The notes: a model not told the origin generated them from the letters alone. Shown: positions 27,201-38,721, counted from the first letter of the stretch. The stretch is 64,000 nucleotides of DNA from Wuchereria bancrofti (GCA_005281725.1 SSBO01000012.1:23290692-23354691), one strand, 5' to 3'. Numbers and translations: made by a program.

Positions 27201-27460
27201 TTTCATTGAATTTTATTAATTACTCATTTTACTTTTAATTTAGCTAATTGTTCAATCTAACTATGAGCAAAATTTTCCCCATCAAATATTTGTAAAAATT
27301 TTTAATAAAAAATAAACGGGGAAAAAAAAGTGAACATACGATCGATGAATTGTCGTGCTTGATCAGTTAATAGACCAACATCAATTCCAGGTGGCGCAGG
27401 TAATGGTTGTCCATAAACTAATGTCCAACAGGTAAATAATAAAGCGTTACGATATATCAT
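24210..27460 (-). CDS. Secreted protein of unknown function
   Basis: Four minus-strand exons join cleanly in phase: 27460-27340, 25482-25404, 25052-24856 and 24421-24210, with GT donors and TTTTAG, TTTGCAG and ATTACAG acceptors, giving 202 residues and a TGA stop. The first residues, MIYRNALLFTCWTLVYG, form a typical signal peptide (cleavage probably before QPLPAPPG); no later membrane segment is seen, so export is expected. The mature part has an aliphatic stretch (GLLTDQARQFIDLYGIAAQL), a Gly/Asn segment, a basic NKRK site about residue 95-98 that could be a proprotein cleavage site, and an Asn/Pro/Ser-rich C-terminal third ending SIFGK. No cysteine remains after the signal peptide. I recognise no family. 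Intron 1 is 1.9 kb, and intron 3 contains a four-copy minisatellite. The gene model is well supported by phase and splice sites; function is unknown and a nematode-specific secreted protein is the best guess. Confidence 0.8.
24569..24850. repeat. Four-copy minisatellite in intron 3 of the secreted-protein gene
   Basis: Units beginning GATATGTGATAAATT start at 24569, 24632, 24720 and 24808, so spacings are 63, 88 and 88 bases. Each contains AATGATGTATGTAATTATT and a variable ATT/GTT run. The 88-base units carry an extra GATAAAATAT segment. The array ends almost at the donor of exon 3. Confidence 0.85.
25771..26247. repeat. 131 bp tandem duplication plus a detached partial copy
   Basis: A block starting TTATAAATATATTTAGTTTA at 25771 repeats at 25902, with the shared core ATTGACAGAATTTCAAAGCT. 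A third, partial copy of the core lies at about 26166-26247 after unrelated sequence. All lie within intron 1 of the minus-strand secreted-protein gene. Confidence 0.85.
26772..27055. repeat. Two-copy 146 bp direct repeat
   Basis: The segment with AAACGATTAACTAGGCAATT at 26789 recurs at 26935 and matches over more than 110 bases through TGATCATAAATTGATTAA. The second copy has a 4-base CCTA insertion. It lies within intron 1 of the secreted-protein gene. Confidence 0.85.
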
Positions 27461-28179
27461 TACATGTGGTAGAATAATTTCACTTTTTCTTCCTTCTTTC
27501 TTTCTTTCTTCTTTTCTCTATTTTTTTTTTTGTCATTTAAAAATTTTTAAATATTAATCAAAAAAAAAAAAAAATCAAAATATACATTTATCAAAATGTA
27601 ATGAGACAAAAATTTGTCCTTTAACAATGAAACATTTTGAAAAATATCTTGTCAATATTTGTGTAACAATTCTCAATTACATATTCAAATTAATTTTAGT
27701 AAATTAGTTCTCAATTATATATTTAAATTAGTTTTAATCTTAAATCAACATGCATTTTTCTTTTCTATTTGTATACATTCCTAGCAAATAATTTATACTA
27801 ATACTACAATATTTTATTTTATTTTATTTTATTTCTTTCAAATTTCTATCTATTCTTACTGGAACACTTATTTAAATGAATAAGAATAATAAAAATTATT
27901 TAAAAAAAAGAAAAAAGATTGGAAATTAAGACAAAAAAAGAATGAACAAATTTGAAAGTATCTATCAATCAATGATTTTATTCTAGGATTCATTTAATGA
28001 AAATGAAAATTTATTAATTAAAACATTATTTAAAAAATAATAAATAATATACATCGCTGAGAACAAATAAAAAGCAAAATCCATTTCAATTAATGAAATA
28101 AACCAAAATATAATCGTTTTCGTCCGAATATTCATCCAACAGGTTGACATTTTTGGTGACAGACAATTTATATGTATAC

Positions 28180-28409
28180 AAGTATGTGTATGTTTGTATG
28201 TGTGTGTATGTTTGTGTGTATGTGTATATGTTATATATATATATGTGAAGGGTGAGCACCGTCCAGATTTAATAAAAAATGGAAAATGTAATCGATGAGT
28301 TTCGTAAGGAAATGAATTTTTGATGAATACAGGAAAGGACGAGATTTTGGGAAACTTCTTTTCCGATATTTGCCCTCTTTTCATTTTAATTATCAAATTT
28401 ACGAACAAG

Positions 28410-28440
<31 letters not shown>

Positions 28441-28540
28441 TCATCATCATCATCATCATTATCATCGTCATTATTATTACATAATAATTATTATTATTAT
28501 TACTATTATTATTATTATTTGTTATTATTATTACCGCCAT
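28180..28540. repeat. Compound microsatellite (TATG/GT, TA, TCA, ATT)
   Basis: GT- and TA-rich tracts at 28180-28245, a TA run at 28410-28430, TCA triplets at 28440-28460 and ATT triplets to about 28535. Both strands carry long low-complexity open frames here because of the triplets. Confidence 0.8.
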
Positions 28541-30068
28541 AATCATTCCAATCACTTTTTTTTTTTTAATGTTACTCATTAAGAGAAATACAAGTAATTA
28601 AGTAATTTTGTGGTAATTATTCCAAAAAAGTAACTTTGATAATTATTTCAGTGAATTTCATCTTTCATAAATGCAACAAAAGAAAAGAGAAAAATGAAAA
28701 TGGAACAAAAATAATAATTTTAGAATGTAACAATTTGAACCAATGAACTAAAATAAATGCCTAAGGGTTGACAGTAATATATTACGAAGCATTTGTGACA
28801 GCAATGAAAATGTCCGAATTTCAGAATGAAATACTGAATATGTGAATGTTAAATTGATGAATGAAAATGGTGATGAGTTGATTTTGCTTTGTTAAATTAT
28901 AGAAAGGGAAAGAATAAAGGACTGGAATTTAAAGTAGAACATCGCTTAGGGCAAAAGGTAATCATTGAAAGGTTGACAAACAATTTCGTAAAGGTACTCA
29001 AAATTTGATGATGATGATGATGAACAAATTGAGCGAACAAAAATATGGGTAAAAGTATATTAAGAAAAAGAAAAGATTTTAAAATGTAACTATTAAAGTC
29101 GTAAAAGGTAGCTTATAAATGACTAATACTATAGTGATAATAATAATAATAATAATAATAATAGTGATAATTAAACAATGATAATATTTATTATTTATTA
29201 TTATTGTTATTTTTGATATAAAAACAAATTAATTTTACATCACTTGTTTTTTTTATTACTATTAAAAAATTCACTGATGTGAAATGTAAAATTAGTTTCG
29301 AATTATTTTTCAATCTTTCTTACAGTACAATCGGATATATTAATATTGCTGAAGTATTTTCTTGCACTAAAATTAAATTTAATAAATAAATGAAAGCATT
29401 ACATATTATTTCACTATTATTTCTTTATCAGTTCTTTTCAACTCATATCTGTGATAAGAAAGCAATTGATAAGAATTTATGAGGCTAAAAGTTTCATTGA
29501 GAGGAAAATGCAAAAATTTGTTAATTTTAATTTTCGGTTGTTACAAAATAAAATTTACCTATCCTATGCAAATCATATTATACCATTATATATACATATC
29601 ATTTTTTTAGATTTTCATCAAACAGAAATATAATTTAAACAATTTGATTGAAATATTATTTAAAACTTTTGTAAATGATTTAAATTAATTTCACTAACCA
29701 TTTTCTAATTTTTTAAATAATTATCAAATTGTTTAACAATTTACAATTTAATAAACTCCATACAATTCATATGATACAAAATTAGCAATAATTTGAACAC
29801 GACAACATTTCAAGTATAATTTATCAGAATTTAAATGATTAATAAAAATCCTACTATCATTTTATTGGCTAATTTGGAATTACGAGCAAATTTGACCTAA
29901 AATTAACTGGTTTAATCAACATTTTATATTTGCAGTTGAACACTGTGAATTTTTTGAAATTCATAGCCAATTATATTGGATATACTAGTATGATTTATAA
30001 ACGATGAGTAATTAATATATTTATCGGATTTTTTTTTTTTATAAAGATATTGAAATAAATATAAATAA

Positions 30069-30475
30069 GGTTATGAAAATGCATTTCAAACAATGATTAT
30101 TTTAATTTCAAATAAAATTTTATAATTTTACTTCTTTTGATATTGGCTAATAATATAAGCAATCAATGAAGTTGAAAAATTCAGAATTTACAAAATGAAT
30201 TTTCTATTTCCAATAACTATCAATGATAGTAATATTGAGAAAATTTGAGCAAGAAATAATCAAATTTTATATTGCAATTATAAATTTGAATAAGTATTAA
30301 ACTGTTAAATGAACACATAATTTGAACTCCAAACTTTTCATGTATTGATGAAATAATAGAAATAAAATTATGAAAATGCATTTCAAACAATGATTATTTT
30401 AATTTCAAATAAAATTTAATATTTTACTTCTTTTGATATTGGCTAATAATATAAACAACAACGAATAAAGTTGGA
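30069..30475. repeat. Direct repeat pair of about 105 bp
   Basis: TTATGAAAATGCATTTCAAA starts the first copy near 30071 and the second near 30368. They match for about 100 bases, through GATATTGGCTAATAATATAA, with a few indels. Spacing is about 297 bases. No ORF or terminal structure identifies an element. Confidence 0.8.
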
Positions 30476-32603
30476 CAATTTAATACTTTAGATTATAATT
30501 AACCTCTTTATTCGATAAATATCAACATTTATGTTCATCCTTTCAAATCATATCTTTTCAAATGATTTCATGAATAAATTCAAATGTTATAACTATATAT
30601 GCAACCTTTCATTAAGGTTCAAATTTAAATCTATTAGGAAACTCTATCTAACTCCAATAATTTATTACGAAACTGCTAACACTTTGTAAACTGAGCATTG
30701 CCAGTTGAGTAATCATCAATTTTTACAGACAAATAAATTTCCCTCAAATATTGTCAGTCATATTTCCATCACGTTCCAGAACTTTTCTTAAAATATATTA
30801 AACAAATTTATTAGCAAAGACATATCTGTTTCCATATTTTTATTGTAAAGAATTTTGACTAATTAAAAAAAAAAAAAAAAAACGACGAATTGCCATGTAA
30901 TATAATAAACCTCGAACAAATGCTCATTATTTCATCACTTCTTTTATTCAGTGTAACTTTTAAATCAAAATTGGCATTCCTATCAAATCTATAAAACATT
31001 ACAGAATCTAGCAATGATCATTAAAATCAGTATGCTTAAGTTGTAAATAAAATCACATAAGCATATAACATAACTATATGGCAGTTTGGTGCTTGTTTGT
31101 AACTACCTGGAGAAAATTTTTTTTTTTTTTTCAAAATTCAATCGTTTCTGACTTGCTTTCAAAATTTGTATATTCATATAAAAAAAGCATAAAGAAGATC
31201 AAAAATTAATTATTCACTTGGAAATTTTAATAATTTTCTACTTATTATATCAAAAGTAATTTGTTTCATCGTTAATTTTCCTAAGTATTACTAATCATGA
31301 CCAAGTTGATTCGTATTTCGGTACTTTTGAACCCAATGAACTTGAGGGAGATCACTGATAATATGTAATTTTTTTAATTTTTCTGTGAACTTGAAACACA
31401 AAAAAATGTACATAAATGTGTTATATATAAAATTATGAATGATGATCAATTATTCGAGAAGCATAATAAAAACAGTGATCGAACCTGCATCTTCGATTAA
31501 ACTAATGACATATTATTCTTCTTTGATACCAACAAACATATGAATATAATAATTAGGAATGAAGAATTTTTGTGTGTACATAATTTCATAGATTAAAATG
31601 AGCGAAATAACTTTTGAAATACAGTCAAATATAAATAAATTTAATACAAATTAAAGCTTAAAGATATACCAGTTTCCTACTCAACATACAGAAAAGTGAA
31701 AAAAGAAACTGTCACCATGAACTCCTAAACACCACTCAATATTTCATCCGACAGCCAATGATTTCTAATATTAAAGCAGAAGGAAGGTGCGAAAGTACCC
31801 GAAAGTATCCTTAATAAAAATAATCTCATTAAAATGTCTCAAACATATGGTTCGTTGAAAAGATAGCAATCAAATTTTATGATAAGCAAGAGTAATAAAA
31901 AGACATACTACTTCACTATTAGCAAATGATATAGCGAACACCTAATAAAAAACCAAAGAATTAATAATCTGGTTCGGCAAATGCATCAGAGAAACTAAAG
32001 GATGAGCAACCCTATCTGGCAGATGTATCAGGAAAGACAACGAGCTTTCAAACAATAAAACACTAAAATAACAAAAATAAAAAAAATAAATAAATCAAGC
32101 TAATTACTAAGTCAAATTGTGAAAATACCTGGGTCAACAATGATATGGTTTAAGGCTCCTACTAATTTTCCTATTACATAAAACGAAATGAATTGCATAA
32201 CTTCTACATCGATGATGAGGAAGACTTCTCCCAAACGCTTCACTGTCCTTTGCTTCAATTAACTAAATGAAAATCTTGAATAGATTGAAAAGTAAATAAA
32301 ATTTTACAATTGTAAAAGAGATTGACAAATCATACGCTTTAAAACATAAATGATAATAAACAGCTTAGACCTAACGATTATTAAGGAAAATGAATACTGA
32401 AATCTCTAATGCACAATTGCACGACACACTGACCATAACAATAAAATGAGCAAATATTACTGTCCATGCATTACAATGCCAATCACTCAAACTAACACTA
32501 AATTTTGAGGAATTCAATGTAACGAATTAAGCAAATAAGTTAAGTTTTCAGACCTTCACTTTCCATAAGTACGGATCATTTCAACGAATTTGTAAAAAAA
32601 TCT

Positions 32604-35540
32604 TTACCACACACCTATTTCCAAATCACCGGTACGACTACCATTGACCATTCTGTGTGGAAACACTGAATAATCATCAGAGCTTGACTGCAACTGCTTT
32701 AGCCTAAAAAGGAAACATACCAACAGTGCTCGCAAAATTCAGGTAATGCTTCAGATGAAAAAGACAAAAAAATTCATAATAAAAATACGAAACATACGTA
32801 TTCAGTTAAACAAACCTTTTAAAAAAAAGTTTTTTGGCGTATGAATATAACATGATATCCAATCTATTCCTATCCTTAATTAATTGCATTTGTTGTAGAG
32901 TTATTTCAGTATCGTTCGATTTGCTTTTCGTCCATTCAGCAAGATTCTTTGTAAATCTAAATGGACAGTAATAATTACATGGAAATCAAGACAATTATGC
33001 TTTTATCTTTCAATTAAGGCTGATATCTAGGTGGTATTACCAACAAATTTCATTATTACGTTGTGCAAATAACAATTTTTGCCTTTTCAGTCCAAAGGAA
33101 CGTGCAGGATAGCAAAGATCTATATCTATAAACGAATAATGGGCTTTCCAGCCTCCGCATAATTTCATATATGTATCCTTACTAGCTTTTGTTCAAAACA
33201 TACTTCAAGTGGAAAAGACGTTCAAACATCCATTGACTTTCAGCCATATATTCTTTGAGACCAAAAAATGCCAAATTTTTTAGATTGATTTTTGCACTTT
33301 CCAACATAATCTTATCCCTAGTTGCTGCATCCGCTGATCGCGTGTCGTAACAATTGATCAGTGTCAGATCAGCTAGCATTCGGGTTTGCCTGTAACAAAT
33401 TAAACATAAATATGTCATTCGCAATGCAAGCTATAAATATCCCAATCCACTGTTTGCTATTCAGTCTATTTGCTATCTGTAAGAGATAGTATATTGTAAA
33501 CAATATTGTCCCATCACCTCACTTTGATTTTTAATCTTGAAATTCATGCTAAATTGAATGCTTACACGTCAATTAAATACTAATAATTATAATCCTCTGC
33601 GTTCGCTAACATCAAAAGTTTATAACTGCAAGAATTTGTGGATCAAGAAGTAAAACAGATCCCAGCTGATATGGCAGTTGAGAACTGTTTGATCTGTTTT
33701 ACTTGTATCTACCAGACTCTGCAGTATGTCAGCAATTTCAGATAGTTCTGGAAGATGGAGAAAAGAAGCTATTTCTCCTATGATTATGTGTAATAATAAA
33801 TTTATTACCAAATGAAACGTAATCCATTATTTCGTTATTGTTTCAACTAGTATTAATGTTTACGCAAAAAAATATCAAACAAACATACCTATTAAAAGCA
33901 AGATTGTATGGACAGGCAAGAAATTCATCCAATGTCACACCATCCCATCCAATCTCTGGGTCAAAACACATTGGTAATTGCTCGGGTGTTGGTGGTCGAC
34001 CATTACATATGTGCCTTGCTGCTAACCATGTAGCGCCTCGTTCCACATGACGATATTCGGATATAAACCGTGCTATTGGTTCACGGAAAAATGAGGTATA
34101 AAAATATCGCCTCTTTCGATGAAAACCTGCAAAATAATTACTGTTTATAAGAAAACAAGAAAAAAATATATTAAAAAAAGTTTTCAAAGCAGTTACATTT
34201 CGATATACCTTCTTTTTTATCCAATGCATTATCCACACAACCAGAGACGAACAATTCGGTGAAATCCGCATGCAATCCACAAACCCAACCGGTTGAATAA
34301 CGAGAAAATAACCATATCTTGAAAGTATTTAAATTATGAAATGTATGTAAATCGAAGAAATCATCAAAAACATTGAATAGCAGTAATGTGAAGATTTTTA
34401 TGCAAAAACACTACAAAAGAAATACCTTTTTCTTAAGACCAGGGCCTATACAAGTGCATCTCTTCTTTCCCATACGACAAATGCACGGTGCTGAAACATT
34501 TAGATGTCTGACAAGAAACCGCTCAAAGCTTGTGCCTGCTGTTTTTTGAATGTGCAAGAATACAATTACATCGTTATCGCTCATATTAAATCTGAAAAAT
34601 CATCAGTAATATGGAAGCACAGCTAATGCCCAATTAATAAGAAAAATGAACAGCAAACAGTGAGTCTAACAACAAATCTGTGCAGACTCGATTCTAATGG
34701 AAAGTAGCACAGTAGCAGTCAGGAAGTCTTTACAGTCTTAGTAATTGGATTTTCATTGTTCTGACCGTATTCAAAATGTTTATGAAGATGAAAGAAGAAA
34801 AACATGGAAATACCCATTATCGGGATCATCTAAAATTTTGTTGAACGAAAGATTCCAGCGAGTATAAAACGATGGTTTATAATCGGTGGCGATGCTATTT
34901 TTGAACGCAAATTCACGCATCTGATCTAGGCTGTATCGTGGAAAACTGATACTTGCTGAAGAGTAGTAACCTAAAAAATGTACATCTGAAGATAAAAGTA
35001 ATTTGCTGGAGCATATGAGACGTACGCTCCATTTGGGAATGAAACTTAACAGAAAGACTGTTTCAAGCATATTAACAGCTGACTAAATAAATGGAGAAAT
35101 TGGAGAATATCGCTTTCTATTAAGCAATTCTAGAACATTTAAATCGACGACTTCAGAAATTATCCGTTCTAGCAGTATCAGTAACTCAAAATCATTATAG
35201 AGTTTCTTCTTTTTAACTACCCCCTTAACCGTAATCGGAGGTACTTTGTACTTTGCAGCAAGATACTTTGTAGTCTCAAGTAAATGAAGCAATTCTACAA
35301 TTTTTAGACGGACGACTTTAAAAACTTTAAAAGAAAGAGCGAATTTAAAAAAAAAAAACAAAACAAATTAGAACTCAATAACAAACCATAATTCGTAGCG
35401 TAATTGAAAGATTTCTCAGCAATAAAATAGCCGAGAGGTGTAACAATAATAAGAGCGATGAAAAGTATCGTTCGCAACCAGGATTGTCGCTTATACTTCA
35501 TATAAATTTTACCAATTATTGACTCGTCTTCATCATCCAT
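32604..35540 (-). CDS. hst-6: Heparan sulfate 6-O-sulfotransferase
   Basis: Golgi type II enzyme moving sulfate from PAPS to the 6-OH of glucosamine in heparan sulfate; in nematodes this patterning matters for axon guidance and matrix signalling. Eight exons in phase: 35540-35387, 34970-34814, 34591-34426, 34317-34209, 34126-33889, 33389-33204, 32956-32816, 32703-32604; 416 residues, usual for the family. A short acidic then basic N-tail precedes one membrane segment (about 24-40). FLHIQKTAGTSFE (115-127) is the 5'-phosphosulfate-binding loop. CICRMGKKRCTC and WLFSRYSTGW..GLHADFTEL follow; His175 fits the family's catalytic histidine. FFREPIARFISEYRHVERGATW (209-230) is the 3'-phosphate-binding region, then PTPEQLPMC, CPYNLAFNR and the C-terminal helix LYSYAKKLFF. 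The start is the first ATG after an in-frame TAA at 35646-35648. The carboxyl end is Trp, as in vertebrate HS6STs. Identity is very sure; the N-terminal exon rests on phase and the membrane segment. Confidence 0.95.
33648..33704. repeat. 14 bp inverted repeat in an hst-6 intron
   Basis: AAGTAAAACAGATC at 33648-33661 and its exact reverse complement at 33691-33704 are separated by 29 bases within the intron between hst-6 exons 5 and 6. It could form a stem-loop in the pre-mRNA. Confidence 0.75.
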
Positions 35541-35653
35541 CTCTTCTCCAACAATAACTTCTCTGTTCGGTAGAAAACTTTCATTGCATTGCTCGTTACC
35601 GAACCGATTATTTGCATATATTGCGTTTTGCAAATCCGTTTTCACTTATACTG

Positions 35654-35670
35654 CTGAAAAAAATGAAACA
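35654..35670 (-). promoter_or_regulatory. Splice acceptor before the hst-6 start, probably for spliced leader
   Basis: On the minus strand a CATTTTTTTCAG acceptor lies about 113 bases before the proposed ATG at 35540. Between them an in-frame TAA precedes a GTG-led open stretch of 35 codons without ATG. A trans-spliced leader or a non-coding upstream exon would both fit. Confidence 0.5.
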
Positions 35671-36535
35671 TAGAGAAGTTTCACACAATTAACAGTAACA
35701 ATACTTTTCGTATATTCCTAAACAAAATGTGCTCAAAAGAAAAAGAAAAAGAAGATGAAAATGAGATGTATATTCTATAAATTACGAATTTAGGAGCAGT
35801 TGAAATTAAATATGATTATCATTTCATCCTTGCGTAGTTAAAACATCGCTTTATTTTGCAGACTTCATTTAATCACAATTTAATACAAGTCTACTGTTCA
35901 ATCTCTTCATAATAAGTGATATTTTAGCAGATTTAATTGTAACACCTTAATATTTATAAATGAGATTACACGGCTAGATCCCAAATAAACAAATGCCTAC
36001 TATAAGTTAGTTAATCGTCCATTCTTGCAATTTCTTTAATGAAAAATGATATAGATGTAAAGAACAATATCAGTACAATATATCATTGATAACATTTGCG
36101 CTCAATATTGGCTCCATCAATTTACACATCCAATAAAATTGTAGCAAATAAAAAGCATGAAAAATAACGGTGCATTCCTATTTCGCTTCTCGTTCCTGCC
36201 ATTTTTTTCAATTCTGTATACATACATATTGCGCATTATGCGCATTATTACCAGTAGTAGGCTTATCAAATGCGCATAAAATAACCATTTTGAACCATTT
36301 TGAAATTAACTGAAACAAATGAGCAAATATAATTTGGATAGTATTTATTATGAAAAATACAATAGTGACAACTTTAGCGCAATGTTATCTTTTTCATTCG
36401 TGCATTTATGTATGCAATTGGTGTATAAATTATTGTATGTGAATTTTGAAATGTTATTAAGGTAAACTTTCAATGAATTTCACATATTCATTACTACTAT
36501 TCATATAAACCTTTTCATTCATGGATTTCACAAAA

Positions 36536-36569
<34 letters not shown>
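36536..36569 (+). repeat. CT dinucleotide microsatellite
   Basis: Nearly pure CT run with one CCC interruption. A second short CT run is at 36749-36763. Confidence 0.9.
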
Positions 36570-36840
36570 ACTTGTCACCATTTATGTTCCAATGATTTAT
36601 GATGACAAGCGGGGCGAGGGACCGTCCTATTTCCTTTCTCATATGACATCAATGCAGTCATTCTAGAATATTCTCTATGGATGGTCCCTCATTACCATAA
36701 ATCAGCTGTTTGGCGCCAAAACTCTCCGACCTCTCCCGCCCCCGCCCATCTCTCTCTCTCTCCGTTATTCCCCCAATCCTTTCGCCCTTGTTCACTTCTT
36801 CACGTGTCCCTCTCCCGTGTCCTTGTATGTGGCACATTGT

Positions 36841-37160
36841 ATGTATCTTGCTAAGGATGTATGTAAAGTGTCCGTGCATGTGTGTATGTGAAGTGTGTGT
36901 ATCTATATAAAGTGTCTGTGCATGTAAAGTGTCCGTGCATGTGTGTGTCTGTGTATGTATATATGTGTGTGTGTGTGTGCTGTTTTTCCATATGCTTTGC
37001 AGTTGAATGTGTATTTGGGTGTCTGTGGTCATATAAGGTCACGTGCATCTACGTATGTGTGCCTATATATACATATATGTATGTTGTGTATGTGGAGTAC
37101 ATATATCAGCAAAGATTTTACATGTGTGTGTATGTGTATGTGTGTGTGTGTGCCCGTCTG
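36841..37160 (+). repeat. TG-rich compound microsatellite
   Basis: TG/TATG tracts with pure TG runs at 36963-36979 and 37120-37151. Three copies of an AAAGTGTCYGTGCATGT unit lie near 36866, 36910 and 36926. Another TG run follows at 37383-37407. Confidence 0.85.
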
Positions 37161-37441
37161 TCTACAATTCCTTTGAAATCAGTGAAAATATGGATCTGCG
37201 ACGGAGTACAATGAAACGTGTGTGTGTCGACTTGTCCGTCTGTCAACTCTTAAAGCTAGCGAAATTCACTGCGGACTAAAAATTTATGTAGTGTGTATGG
37301 GTGTGTACGTCCGGTCTGTCCGTCTGTCTGTACACCAGTTTATCTCTTGGACTGATGTAAATCTATCTGTACCTTCGGCATATATGTGTATGTGTGTGTG
37401 TGTGTGTGGCAACAGAGGGTAATAAGTGAAGGAGCCGTAGT

Positions 37442-37459
37442 GTGCTGTGCTGTGCTGTC
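37442..37459 (+). repeat. TGTGC pentanucleotide run
   Basis: GTGCTGTGCTGTGCTGTC is a short pentanucleotide array in the GC-richer intergenic segment. Confidence 0.75.
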
Positions 37460-37649
37460 AGTAGTTAGTACCTATTGGTGAAGTACTCTCTGTGAAAGAG
37501 ACGGGCGGACACAGAGAGACAGATGGTTACTGAGAAATGAGCAGGAGCGGGAGAAGAAGGCAGAGCGGGCGGGTAAGCGATACTGGGAGCGGGCAAAGGA
37601 GAAGGTACGAACGATTTTTGCTTTCCTTTTTGAAGGAAGATATGTGTTA

Positions 37650-37765
37650 GTGACGCTGCTGCTATTGCTACTGCTATTGCTGTTACCCGCCCGCTACTAC
37701 TGCTATTGCTGTTGGGATTGTCGGGTAGTCTTCGAGCGTAAGGGAAGGGCAGGGCAGGGCAGGGG
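37650..37765 (+). repeat. GCT/ACT triplets and GGGCA pentamers
   Basis: Triplets with the block CTACTGCTATTGCTGTT occurring twice (about 37669 and 37697), followed by GGGCAGGGCAGGGCAGGGG at about 37746. The G-runs could allow a quadruplex on the + strand. Confidence 0.7.
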
Positions 37766-37865
37766 ACGAGGATGGAGTGACTCGAGAGAGGGCTGAGGGA
37801 ATGGACGAGTAGATGAGCTGTGTGCTATGTGCGATTGGATGATGGCATTGTGGTGGTGGCGAGTT

Positions 37866-37932
37866 ATGCCATGCCATGCCATTCCATTCCGTTCCATTCC
37901 ATTCTATTCTATTCTATTTCATTTCATTTTAA
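37866..37932 (+). repeat. Pentanucleotide array evolving from ATGCC to ATTCC to ATTCT
   Basis: Successive pentamers read ATGCC, ATTCC, GTTCC, ATTCT and ATTTC, a graded decay along one array. Confidence 0.85.
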
Positions 37933-38709
37933 TTTAATTCTAGGCAGTTTACCAATATTCATGTTACTACTACTACTAATACAAATAGAGCTGTTATTAC
38001 TTCTATTACTATTTCATTCCCATTTTTGTCTTTTTAGTCTTTTATTTTCCTCTATTTAGTTTTTATGTGGTTTTTTCTGTTTTTTTTTTCCCTGGATAAT
38101 TTTACATGTTACCATTGTTATTTTAGTTAAAAGTGATTTTTGGGTCAGATCGTGACTATTCGATTGCGACAAATCGAGGGAAAGATGAATTAAAGAAATG
38201 GTTGACATTGTGAGAATCTCTTGCATGAACTAAACTTTACCGTTTTGACGGTCGAATTTGAGAACTATGTCACAATATACTGTCAAGTGCTCATATGTAT
38301 TTCAGTTACGCATCATCCTGTACCATGTCTTTCAAAACGTTTTTCGTTTGGTTAGCTTTGTTTGTTTTCCGAGGTGTAATACGTACTTGCATGGGCAATA
38401 AAAGAGAAACACGTCACAATCTCGTATGTGTTGTACCTCTGCATGCATCGATTGTTTTTATATTGTTCATATGTGTTATAACTTGGCCATGTATGTTATA
38501 ATATTTCATTGTGCTCAATCATCACATTGAACAATTAATAGAAAGGTTGGGGAGGAGAGATGTGAACTTTTAAGTAGGCGATAATTGTGATTCGAAGAAA
38601 TTAGTTGATCTGTCGTTATCTTCGTTGTTATGGATCAATGCCTGACAATCTGTTTTCTCATCGGCGGTGTTTCGTTCATTGTTATTGTTCGCATTGTTAA
38701 TGTAAATAT

Positions 38710-38721
38710 AATTTTTTGCAG
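38710..38721 (+). promoter_or_regulatory. Splice acceptor before the HMG gene, probably for spliced leader
   Basis: AATTTTTTGCAG ends 57 bases before the ATG at 38778, with no upstream coding exon visible. A spliced-leader site is likely by nematode convention; an upstream non-coding exon is possible. Confidence 0.5.

Larger units (their letters stand above)
27461..32603. other. Region between the secreted-protein gene and the hst-6 3' end
   Basis: The left part is AT-rich with a GT/TA microsatellite (about 28180-28245), an AT run (28410-28430) and TCA/ATT triplet runs (28440-28535) that create long but meaningless open frames. A direct repeat pair lies at 30069-30175 and 30366-30475. From about 31 kb composition becomes less AT-biased. 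That part probably includes the hst-6 3' UTR, but I could not fix its end. No additional gene is supported. Confidence 0.6.
35671..38709. promoter_or_regulatory. Divergent intergenic region of hst-6 and hmg-1.1
   Basis: The two genes point away from each other across about 3.1 kb, so both promoters should lie here. The middle (about 36600-37870) is clearly richer in G and C than the rest of the window and is packed with simple repeats. No TATA box or named factor site can be fixed with confidence. A small open frame at 38295-38501 is hydrophobic and Cys-containing but has no support as a gene. Confidence 0.5.

Noticed and set aside
27983..28579. 198-codon minus-strand open frame
   Set aside because: Asn, Met and His-Thr runs follow the ATT, TCA and GT microsatellites; the remainder shows no codon bias or splice partner.
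33620..33811. 63-codon minus-strand frame in the intron between hst-6 exons 5 and 6
   Set aside because: Contains a 14 bp inverted repeat; hst-6 is continuous without it and no splice pair in phase was found.
36658..37422. Several overlapping open frames on both strands
   Set aside because: TG and CT microsatellites keep all frames open (His-Thr or Cys-Val strings); none has a domain.
38295..38501. 68-codon open frame upstream of the HMG gene
   Set aside because: Hydrophobic and Cys-containing, but without splice, family or codon support, and it lies in the presumed promoter region.
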